From an uncultured Clostridia bacterium (GTDB taxonomy: Bacteria; Bacillota; Clostridia; Oscillospirales; Acutalibacteraceae), in NCBI GenBank assembly GCA_947171615.1, contig CAMVYG010000144.1, positions 1-5,786 on the forward strand: a stretch of DNA of 5,786 nucleotides. Direction: 5' to 3'. The position numbers and the translations under genes were made by a program. The notes beneath the pieces are model-generated. The model saw only the letters and a list, made by a program, of their open reading frames with translations, was not told the origin of the DNA and searched no databases. This document shows, one piece after another, positions 1 through 5,786 of the stretch (the stretch's first letter is position 1; the number at the start of each line of letters is the position of its first letter).

Positions 1-3000
1 TACCGCTACCGCAAGGAGGAATCGGAACGCAGGCTTCAGAAGGCAGAGGAAAACCTGGTGCGTCTCCGGGATATTCTGGGAGAGCTGGAGGAGCGGGTAG
101 AGCCCTTGCGAATTCAGGCAGAAAAGGCGGAAAAATTTATCGCCTATGACGAGGAGAAGAAGGGCCTGGAAATCGGTATTTGGCTGGAAACCCTGAACCG
201 CTCCGGGAAAACTCTGCGGGAGCACGAGGAAAAAATTGCTCTGGCAAAGGCAAGACACGAGGAAATCGAAGAGGAAGTAGAGAAGATCGCCGCCCGAATC
301 GAAGAAAATTTTCGGGAAACAGGCGGCTGCACCGGGCAGATGGAGCAGGTGCGCGGAGAAGCTGCCGGGCTGGACGAACAGGCGGTGCGTACCGAGGGCG
401 AGATCGACCTTCTGAAAAATGATATTGAGCACAATAACCGGGATATGGCGCGGCTGGAGGAGCAGATCGGTGAAGCGAAGGAATCCGATGAAGCCATTGA
501 CCGGGAGATCGCCCAAAAGCAGGAGGAATTAGAGGAAAAGGGGCGGCGGATCGAGGAAAGCCGCGATAAGCTGGTTTCCTATACGGAGCGGCTGGAAGAG
601 CTGCGCCAGGGGGCAGATGAGGCCACCCGGCAGATGGAACAGGCAGCGGTGGAAGCTGCCCAGCGGAACGCCACCCTTTCAGAAGAACGGATCCGGCTTT
701 CTTCTACGCAGTCCTCCATGGCGGAGATTCGTCTGCGGGGCAGCGCGGTAGAGGAAAGCGTTCAAAGAGCCAGGGAAAAGGAAGCATCCGCCCGAAAGGA
801 AGCGGAGGAGCTTCGCCAGATGCTGGCAGATACCGAAGCCGCCATTTCCGCCGGAGAAAACACCGTAAAGGGTTATGAGCTTCGGTTGGAGACCCGGCGG
901 AAGAAGGCCGCGGAAGCCAGGGAGAGCTTTGATAAGCTGACTTTGGACGCCAACGAGCAGCTGCGCCGGGCAAGGCTTTTGGAAGATCTGGAACGGAATC
1001 TTGAGGGCTTTGCGCAAAGCGTTAAAGCTGTGATGAAGGAAGCAGGCCGGGGAATCCTTTCCGGGATCTGCGGCCCGGTTTCCCGCATTTTGAAGGTGCC
1101 GGGAGAATACGCCGTGGCGCTGGAGACCGCTTTGGGCGGCGCGATGCAGAATATTGTAGTGGAAACGGAGCAGGACGCGAAAAGCGCCATCAATCTGCTG
1201 AAGCAGCGGGATCTGGGCCGGGCCACCTTCCTGCCTCTTACCACCATTCGGGGCACTGTGCTGGATGAAAAGGAAATGGAGGAAATGCCCGGCTTTGTAG
1301 GCATTGCTTCCCAGCTGTGCAGCTGTGAAGGAAAGTATGACGGTATTCGGGATTCCCTGCTGGGCCGGGTGGCGGTGGCGGAGGATCTGGACAGCGCCGT
1401 TGCCATTGCCAAGCGGACAAAATACCGGTTCCGCATTGTCAGCTTGGACGGTCAGGTGGTAAACGCCGGCGGTTCCCTGACCGGCGGTTCCAGGGCAAAA
1501 AATTCCGGGCTGTTAAGCCGGGCTTCGGAAATTCAGCGGGTGCGGGAAAAGGCCGCCGCCCTGCAAAAAAAGGCTGAAGAGGCCCAGGCGGCGTGGAAGG
1601 AACGGCAGACAGAACTGTCCTCCGGGGAAGCGGAGCTGGAAGCGGCCAAGGGAGAGCTGATCGGGCGGCAGGAGGAGCGCATTAAGATCGCGGCGGAATG
1701 CGTTCGAAATGAACGGGAGCTGGAAGCAGTGCAGGCGGAAGCTGCCGGGCTGGAAAAGGAGAAAACCGATTCCGCCGGGCGGCTGCAGGAACTGGAAGCT
1801 CAGGAGCAGGCAGCTTTAAAAATCATAGAGGAGCTGACCCGGCAGGCGGCAGAGGCCGAGGCGGAAAACAGCAAGCTCGCTGGAAGCCGGGAGGAGCAAA
1901 TGGCCCGCTGTGATGATATTTCCCGTACGATCCAGGAAATCCGGCTCAGCGAATTTTCCGCCCAGAAGGATAAGGAGACCTTGCAGGCATCTATTGAGGC
2001 CCTGCAAGCCAGAAAACTGGATTCTGCCGGAGCCGCGGAAAAGCTTCGTTTGGAAATTGAGTCCTTAAAGGGACGCACGGCAGAGCTGGAACAGCAGATC
2101 GAGGGCTGTAAGGAAAAGGCAGATGCCCTGCGAAAAGAAGCCGAAGAAAAGCGCCAGAGCGTTGCGGCCATTGCGGAAAAGCGCATTGCTCTGGAAAAAG
2201 AAGCCGGCGACCTGCGTGCGAAAGAACGGGAGATCGGCTTAGAGCGGGAAAATATCGGCCATGAGCTGGCAAGGCTTCAGGAGCGCTCCGACAGCCTGCA
2301 AAAGGAATACGATACCATTCTGACCCGGCTGTGGGAGGAATACGAGCTGACCCGCCGGGAGGCAGAAGAGGTTGGGACGAAAATTGAGGATCTGGCCGAG
2401 GCCCAACGGAAGCTGGCAGACCTGAAAAACAGGATCCGCGCTCTGGGCGTTGTAAACGTTGGAGCCGTGGTGGAATATAAGGAAGTGTCGGAACGGTACG
2501 AGTTTTTGAAAACCCAGATCGGCGATGTGGAAAAATCCAAAGCAGAGCTGCTTTCTCTGATCGATGATCTGACAAAGCACATGCGGGAGCAGTTTACCCT
2601 GCGGTTTGCGGAGATCAACTCCCACTTCGGTTCCATTTTCCGGGAGCTGTTTGGCGGCGGAGCGGCGGAGCTTTCCTTTACCGATCCCGAGGATGTACTG
2701 CGCTCCGGCATTGAGATCAAGGTACACCCGCCGGGAAAGATCGTAACTCATATCGAGTCTCTTTCCGGCGGCGAAAAGGCGCTGGTGGCCATTTCCATCT
2801 ATTTTGCCATCATGCGGGTCAATCCTCCGCCCTTCTGTGTGCTGGATGAGATCGAGGCGGCGCTGGATGATGTGAACGTCAACCGGTTTGCCCAATACTT
2901 ACGCAGAATGAGCGGGAACTCACAGTTTATCGCTATCACCCACCGCCGGGGCACTATGGAGGGCAGCGACATGCTCTATGGCGTGACCATGCAGGATGAG

Positions 3001-3057
3001 GGCGTTTCAAAGCTTTTGGCTTTGAAGACTGAGGAAGCGGCGGAATTCGGAACCTGA
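1..3057 (+). CDS. smc: Chromosome segregation/condensation ATPase Smc, 5'-truncated by the window edge
   Basis: Smc dimers with the ScpA/ScpB partners form the bacterial condensin that organises and helps segregate the chromosome. The frame is open from base 1, so the gene begins upstream; 1018 residues are visible. Bacterial Smc is usually about 1190 residues, so roughly 170, including the Walker A half of the ATPase head, are missing. Visible order: long charged coiled coil (about residues 1-345); globular hinge (about 350-500) with the Gly-rich VNAGGSLTGGS near its end (from base 1459); returning coiled coil (about 505-840); C-terminal head. The head has the ABC signature LSGGEKAL (2761-2784), Walker B FCVLDEIEAALDD with its Asp-Glu pair at 2845-2850 and the D-loop behind it, and the H-loop ITHRRGTME (His at 2941-2943). 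All expected C-terminal catalytic motifs are present, and no frameshift is seen. The stop lies 41 bases before ftsY, a neighbour pairing common in Firmicutes. Identification is very secure. Confidence 0.98.
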   Translation, partial: YRYRKEESERRLQKAEENLVRLRDILGELEERVEPLRIQAEKAEKFIAYDEEKKGLEIGIWLETLNRSGKTLREHEEKIALAKARHEEIEEEVEKIAARIEENFRETGGCTGQMEQVRGEAAGLDEQAVRTEGEIDLLKNDIEHNNRDMARLEEQIGEAKESDEAIDREIAQKQEELEEKGRRIEESRDKLVSYTERLEELRQGADEATRQMEQAAVEAAQRNATLSEERIRLSSTQSSMAEIRLRGSAVEESVQRAREKEASARKEAEELRQMLADTEAAISAGENTVKGYELRLETRRKKAAEARESFDKLTLDANEQLRRARLLEDLERNLEGFAQSVKAVMKEAGRGILSGICGPVSRILKVPGEYAVALETALGGAMQNIVVETEQDAKSAINLLKQRDLGRATFLPLTTIRGTVLDEKEMEEMPGFVGIASQLCSCEGKYDGIRDSLLGRVAVAEDLDSAVAIAKRTKYRFRIVSLDGQVVNAGGSLTGGSRAKNSGLLSRASEIQRVREKAAALQKKAEEAQAAWKERQTELSSGEAELEAAKGELIGRQEERIKIAAECVRNERELEAVQAEAAGLEKEKTDSAGRLQELEAQEQAALKIIEELTRQAAEAEAENSKLAGSREEQMARCDDISRTIQEIRLSEFSAQKDKETLQASIEALQARKLDSAGAAEKLRLEIESLKGRTAELEQQIEGCKEKADALRKEAEEKRQSVAAIAEKRIALEKEAGDLRAKEREIGLERENIGHELARLQERSDSLQKEYDTILTRLWEEYELTRREAEEVGTKIEDLAEAQRKLADLKNRIRALGVVNVGAVVEYKEVSERYEFLKTQIGDVEKSKAELLSLIDDLTKHMREQFTLRFAEINSHFGSIFRELFGGGAAELSFTDPEDVLRSGIEIKVHPPGKIVTHIESLSGGEKALVAISIYFAIMRVNPPPFCVLDEIEAALDDVNVNRFAQYLRRMSGNSQFIAITHRRGTMEGSDMLYGVTMQDEGVSKLLALKTEEAAEFGT

Positions 3058-3098
3058 GTTCCCATGCAGAAATAGTATGACGTGAAAGGCGGAATAAT

Positions 3099-4310
3099 AT
3101 GGGATTCTTTGATAAAATCAGAGATGGCCTGAAAAAGACCAGAGACAATATCAGCGGGCAAATCACTCAAATGGTAAATTCCTTTACGAAGATCGATGAG
3201 GAATTGTTTGAGGAGCTGGAAGAGCTGCTGGTCATGGGAGACGTGGGGGTAGATACCTCGGTTTTCATTACGGATCAGCTGCGGAAAAAGATCAAGGAAA
3301 AAGGGATAACCGATCCCTCTTTGATCCTGGAGGAGCTCAAGGAGATCGTGCAGGAGCTTCTTACCGGAGACGACACCCTGCATCTTTCCACAAAGCCCTC
3401 TGTGATCCTGGTGATCGGGGTCAACGGTGTGGGAAAAACCACCACCATCGGCAAGCTTGCCGCCCGCTTGAAGGCGGAAGGGAAGTCTGTGATCCTGGGA
3501 GCCGCCGATACCTTCCGGGCCGCCGCCATCGAGCAGCTTGAAGTGTGGGCCCAAAGGGCGGAAGTGCCGCTGATCAAGCATGGAGAAGGGGCAGACCCCG
3601 CCGCCGTGGTGTTTGATACCCTTTCCGCCGCCAAGGCAAGGGGCTGTGACGTGGTGATCTGCGATACCGCGGGACGGCTGCACAATAAGAAAAACCTTAT
3701 GGACGAGCTGGCCAAAATTTCCCGGATCATTGACCGGGAGGCGCCCGGCTGCGATCGGGAGACCCTGCTGGTGCTGGACGCCGCTACCGGCCAGAACGCG
3801 GTGAACCAGGCCAGAGAATTTCAAAGCGTGGCGGAGATCACGGGAATCGTGTTGACCAAGCTGGACGGTACCCCCAAGGGCGGCGTTGTGCTGCCCATCA
3901 AAAAGGATCTGGGCCTTTCCGTTAAATTTATCGGCGTTGGGGAGCAGGTGGACGACCTACAGCCCTTTGACGCCGCCGCCTTTACCAATGCTTTGTTTGA
4001 TACGGGAGAAGCGTTGCCGGAACCGGAAGGGGAAGAGAGCTCTCAACAGGCGGTGGAAGCAGCTTCACAGCCGGAGCCTGTAGTTCAGGAGGCACCCCAG
4101 GCGGTTTCTCAGGAGCAGCCGGAGGAAAGCGAAGAGGAAAAGCACAGGCGGTTCCGGGTGTTTGTGGAAGATCTGATGGAACGGCTGGACAAGGGTGAAA
4201 GCGTTCAGGAGCTGCTGCCGGAGCTTATCCGCTGGCGGGATGACCGGGCGCTGGACCGGGACGATCAGCGCCTGGTTCGAAATCTTCTGATCACAGTGGA
4301 AAACCGGTGA
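3099..4310 (+). CDS. ftsY: Signal recognition particle receptor GTPase FtsY with C-terminal extension
   Basis: FtsY docks SRP-ribosome complexes at the membrane; its GTPase pairs with Ffh to hand nascent membrane proteins to the translocon. The protein is 403 residues. It starts directly with a short amphipathic helix (MGFFDKIRDGLKK) and the helical N domain (about 1-90), without the long acidic N-terminal A domain of the E. coli protein. The G domain follows: P-loop GVNGVGKTT (107-115), DTFRAAA (137-143), DTAGR (189-193), TKLD (253-256) and the closing GVGEQVDDLQPFD (279-291). The usual protein would end near residue 300. Here a Glu/Gln/Pro/Ala-rich acidic linker (about 301-347) leads to a charged, probably helical tail (about 348-403). 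The start at 3099 is supported by AAAGGCGG (3085-3092), six bases upstream. It sits 41 bases after smc and 30 before the next start, so is probably co-transcribed. Family assignment is certain; the role of the tail is unknown. Confidence 0.97.
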   Translation: MGFFDKIRDGLKKTRDNISGQITQMVNSFTKIDEELFEELEELLVMGDVGVDTSVFITDQLRKKIKEKGITDPSLILEELKEIVQELLTGDDTLHLSTKPSVILVIGVNGVGKTTTIGKLAARLKAEGKSVILGAADTFRAAAIEQLEVWAQRAEVPLIKHGEGADPAAVVFDTLSAAKARGCDVVICDTAGRLHNKKNLMDELAKISRIIDREAPGCDRETLLVLDAATGQNAVNQAREFQSVAEITGIVLTKLDGTPKGGVVLPIKKDLGLSVKFIGVGEQVDDLQPFDAAAFTNALFDTGEALPEPEGEESSQQAVEAASQPEPVVQEAPQAVSQEQPEESEEEKHRRFRVFVEDLMERLDKGESVQELLPELIRWRDDRALDRDDQRLVRNLLITVENR

Positions 4311-4324
4311 TCGGGATACATGGG

Positions 4325-4331
4325 AAAGGAG
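4325..4331 (+). promoter_or_regulatory. Ribosome binding site of rdgB, deciding the start at 4341
   Basis: AAAGGAG lies nine bases before the ATG at 4341. It is downstream of the alternative in-frame ATG at 4320, so the site can only serve the 4341 start. Confidence 0.8.
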
Positions 4332-4340
4332 AAAGGGAAC

Positions 4341-4922
4341 ATGAAATTTGTGATCGCAACCCACAATCAGGGAAAAATAGTGGAATTTCAGCGGCTGCTG
4401 GAGCCTATGGGGATCGAGGTAGTTACAGCGGAGCTTTCCGAGCCGGAGGAAACCGGGAAAACCTTTGGAGAAAACGCCTTTATTAAGGCGGAGGCGGCCT
4501 GCCGGGAAACCGGACTTCCCGCCGTGGCGGACGATTCCGGCCTGTGCGTGGACTATCTGGACGGCGCGCCAGGCATCTATTCCGCCCGGTTTGCCGAGCC
4601 GGGAAAGCGGAGAGTTACCCTGCTTCAAAAGCTTCAGGGGGTGCCGGTGGAGCAGCGGGGCGCCCACTTTGTAAGCGCTGTGTGCGCTGTATTTCCCAAT
4701 GGAGACCGGATCGACGTGGAGGGGAAATGCTTTGGTACCATCGCCTTTGAGTCCCGTGGGGAAAACGGCTTCGGCTATGATTCTATTTTTGAGCAGGAGG
4801 GCAGGACCTTCGGGGAAATGAGCGATGAGGAAAAGGACGCCCGCAGCCACCGTGGTTTTGCGTTTCTGGAGTTTGAAAAGAAGCTCAGGGAATACCTGGC
4901 GGCTCACGGCGGTGAAATTTGA
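4341..4922 (+). CDS. rdgB: RdgB/HAM1-family XTP/dITP diphosphatase
   Basis: This family hydrolyses non-canonical purine nucleoside triphosphates (XTP, ITP, dITP) to the monophosphate and pyrophosphate, keeping deaminated bases out of DNA and RNA in the cytoplasm. The 193-residue protein has the family blocks in order: ATHNQGK (6-12, nucleotide phosphate binding), FGENAFIKA (42-50; Glu44 is a likely metal ligand), VADDSGLCVD (62-71; Asp64/Asp65 catalytic and metal-binding), GAPGIYSARFA (75-85), GFGYDSIF (143-150) and EMS...SHRGFA (159-174). Length is normal (about 190-205). The segment after SARFA is short and basic (EPGKRR) where many relatives, such as E. coli RdgB, have a longer acidic Asp/Asn-containing loop. 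An in-frame ATG at 4320 would add seven residues, but it lies upstream of the good Shine-Dalgarno at 4325-4331, and homologues begin at the K-F-V-I-A strand, so 4341 is preferred. It is followed 18 bases later by the next gene. Confidence 0.95.
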   Translation: MKFVIATHNQGKIVEFQRLLEPMGIEVVTAELSEPEETGKTFGENAFIKAEAACRETGLPAVADDSGLCVDYLDGAPGIYSARFAEPGKRRVTLLQKLQGVPVEQRGAHFVSAVCAVFPNGDRIDVEGKCFGTIAFESRGENGFGYDSIFEQEGRTFGEMSDEEKDARSHRGFAFLEFEKKLREYLAAHGGEI

Positions 4923-4927
4923 GTGAA

Positions 4928-4933
4928 AGAGGA
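4928..4933 (+). promoter_or_regulatory. Ribosome binding site deciding the start at 4941
   Basis: AGAGGA lies seven bases before the ATG at 4941. An alternative in-frame GTG at 4923, directly abutting the rdgB stop, lies upstream of this site and would add only six residues. Confidence 0.7.
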
Positions 4934-4940
4934 AGCAATT

Positions 4941-5390
4941 ATGAAAACGATTTGCGGACTGAATTGCAATGAATGTCCTGGAAAAGAAACCTGCCCCGGC
5001 TGTGAAGAGATAGGCGGCGTTGGAAAATGCGTGATCTCCGGTTGTGCCCGGCAGGGCGCCTGTAAGGACTGCCGTCCTTTTGAGCAGGGCTGCCCCGGAA
5101 AGGAAAAGCTGATTCGGGAATTCAATGATCTGCATATTGAAGATATGGAGGAAGTCAAAAGCCTGAACGCTTTGCCCGGTTCTTATATCAATTTGGAATA
5201 TACGCTGCCCGGCGGGCAAAAAGTAAAGCTCTGGGATGATAAGCGTATTTACTGGGGCAATCAGCTGGAAAAGAAGGGCAGTGACCGCTGTTACGGCCTG
5301 ACTGCCGATGAAAATTATCTTCTGGTATGTGAATACGGAGAGGGCGGCTCCGACCCGGAAATCGTCTGTTACCGGCGGAGAAATAATTAA
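4941..5390 (+). CDS. Cysteine-rich DUF3795-like protein of unknown function
   Basis: No biochemical role is known to me. The 149-residue protein has two parts. The N-terminal part (1-54) holds ten cysteines, at 5, 9, 12, 18, 21, 30, 35, 41, 44 and 51, starting CGLNCNEC and including CPGC and CKDC. This spacing recalls DUF3795 proteins, whose N-terminus typically opens CGL-x-C-x-x-C, and suggests binding of zinc or an iron-sulfur cluster. After a helical linker (about 54-75), the C-terminal part (about 76-149) looks beta-rich: LPGSYINLEY, a KVKLWDDKRIYWG stretch and three more cysteines (117, 130, 143). There is no signal peptide or membrane segment, so it is probably cytoplasmic. The close spacing to rdgB implies co-transcription. 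The family label comes from recognising the Cys pattern, not from a search; metal binding is inference. The TAA stop overlaps the first base of the repeat that follows. Confidence 0.8.
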   Translation: MKTICGLNCNECPGKETCPGCEEIGGVGKCVISGCARQGACKDCRPFEQGCPGKEKLIREFNDLHIEDMEEVKSLNALPGSYINLEYTLPGGQKVKLWDDKRIYWGNQLEKKGSDRCYGLTADENYLLVCEYGEGGSDPEIVCYRRRNN

Positions 5391-5411
5391 GTTATGTAAA
5401 CTTAATGGCGT
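5390..5411 (+). repeat. Direct repeat, copy 1 (22 bases)
   Basis: It matches 5487-5508 at 20 of 22 positions; the first 13 bases, AGTTATGTAAACT, are identical. The core is an imperfect dyad, AGTT-N5-AACT. The copy begins on the last A of the preceding gene's stop codon. Weaker similarity continues downstream: both copies are followed by TTG and then a TTATTTT run, with a three-base length difference between them. The function is unknown. Confidence 0.8.
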
Positions 5412-5486
5412 TTGAATTATTTTTGCAAAATCAATAGACCAGTAAAAAACATATTTCAACGTCGGGTCGGGTACAGTTTGTTCTAG

Positions 5487-5508
5487 AGTTATGTAAACTC
5501 AAGGGCGT
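5487..5508 (+). repeat. Direct repeat, copy 2 (22 bases)
   Basis: This is the second copy of the repeat at 5390-5411, 97 bases downstream, with differences only at unit positions 14 (T to C) and 17 (T to G). It lies about 58 bases before the acetyltransferase start. Just upstream is a short period-5 tandem, GTCGGGTCGGGT (5461-5472), which stands out in otherwise AT-rich sequence. Confidence 0.8.
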
Positions 5509-5548
5509 GTTGTACGGTTATTTTCCTGTTGTTAAGCGACGATACGGG

Positions 5549-5560
5549 AAGGAGATGAGG
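5549..5560 (+). promoter_or_regulatory. Ribosome binding site of the acetyltransferase gene
   Basis: AAGGAG (5549-5554) followed by GATGAGG gives a strong purine-rich site ending five bases before the GTG at 5566. It supports that non-ATG start. The ATG inside it (5555) is in another frame and reaches a stop within ten codons. Confidence 0.7.
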
Positions 5561-5565
5561 ATAAA

Positions 5566-5786
5566 GTGGAGTTGCGGAAAGTAGATTTAAGCAATCTGTG
5601 GGAGCTTCTTGATTTGAAGGTTTTTCCGGAACAAAAGGAATTTGTAGCTTCCAATGACGTGAGCATTTTGGAGGCATATGCTACCACCGCCTCCGGTTAT
5701 ACTGCCCTTCCCTTGGGGATCTATGAGAACGGCGTACCGGTAGGTTTTGTGATGTTGGGCTATGGCTTGACAGGGGACGAAAGCGA
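5566..5786 (+). CDS. GNAT-family N-acetyltransferase, N-terminal part (runs off the window)
   Basis: GNAT enzymes transfer an acetyl group from acetyl-CoA to an amine. Only the first 73 residues are visible, and the frame is open to the last base. It starts with GTG, encoding MELRKVDLSNLWELLDLKV. Visible family features are the opening strand (ELRKV), the first helix ending in LKVFPEQKEFVASN, then PLGIYENGVPVGFVMLGYG, which fits the paired strands where GNATs present '(I/Y)-x-x-x-x-V-G-F' before the acetyl-CoA site. The V-x-P-E-Q-x-x-F-V-A-S-N pattern resembles acetyltransferases annotated as spermine/spermidine or BltD-like, but the acetyl-CoA loop (Q/R-x-x-G-x-G/A) lies beyond the window, so the substrate cannot be stated. 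It is separated from the upstream genes by a 175-base gap and is probably its own unit. I could not identify a convincing promoter. Confidence 0.8.
   Translation, partial: MELRKVDLSNLWELLDLKVFPEQKEFVASNDVSILEAYATTASGYTALPLGIYENGVPVGFVMLGYGLTGDES

Noticed and set aside
358..1754. A 17-base match between 358-374 and 1738-1754 inside smc
   Set aside because: Both copies encode E-A-A-G-L in the same frame of the coiled coil. Repeated use of the same codons in low-complexity coiled-coil sequence explains the match.
58..3057. A smc start at the GTG at 58
   Set aside because: The frame is open back to base 1 and the residues before 58 continue typical Smc coiled coil; the Walker A head is missing, so the true start is upstream of the window.
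2976..3824. Open frame on the - strand (282 codons) across the smc end and ftsY
   Set aside because: It is antisense to the ftsY GTPase core with its clear motifs, and its translation has no recognisable domain. It is a shadow of codon bias.
5411..5434. Possible terminator hairpin after the DUF3795-like gene (TTTTTGCAAAA region)
   Set aside because: The stem would be only about five A-T pairs, without a GC-rich stem or a following T-run, so it does not look like an intrinsic terminator.
4065..5459. Long open frame on the - strand (464 codons) spanning ftsY's end, rdgB and the DUF3795-like gene
   Set aside because: It lies antisense to three well-supported genes, its translation resembles no protein family I recognise, and it has no convincing ribosome binding site. 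Codon bias of the + strand genes is enough to keep this frame open.
5510..5540. Possible promoter for the acetyltransferase gene (TTGTAC as a -35 box)
   Set aside because: No TATAAT-like -10 box is found at a suitable distance, so I could not support it.

Overview
The window is protein-coding over nearly its whole length, all on the + strand. It looks like a chromosomal segment from a moderately GC-rich Firmicute, most likely a gut-type clostridium of the Oscillospiraceae/Ruminococcaceae kind. This rests on the smc-ftsY gene order typical of Firmicutes, strong AGGAGG-like ribosome binding sites, the style of the proteins, and a GC content judged by eye in the mid-50s percent. Genus and species cannot be fixed from the sequence alone.

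Layout: (1) 1-3057, the chromosome-condensation ATPase Smc, missing its N-terminal ATPase half (upstream of the window) but with coiled-coil arms, hinge and the C-terminal head intact. (2) 3099-4310, FtsY, the signal recognition particle receptor GTPase, with an unusual C-terminal extension of about 100 residues. (3) 4341-4922, an RdgB/HAM1-type XTP/dITP pyrophosphatase. (4) 4941-5390, a small cysteine-rich DUF3795-like protein of unknown function. (5) A 175-base AT-richer gap, 5391-5565, holding two near-identical direct repeats. (6) 5566 to the window end, the start of a GNAT-type acetyltransferase that runs off the edge.

Genes 1-4 are separated by only 41, 30 and 18 bases, each with its own ribosome binding site and no visible terminator between them, so they are probably one transcription unit. 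It combines chromosome organisation (Smc), membrane-protein targeting (FtsY) and nucleotide-pool sanitation (RdgB), a housekeeping cluster rather than one pathway. The acetyltransferase beyond the repeat-bearing gap is probably a separate unit.

I see no RNA gene, CRISPR array, intact mobile element or new multi-gene system. The items most worth a second look are the FtsY C-terminal tail, the repeat pair at 5390-5508 and the cysteine-rich DUF3795-like protein.
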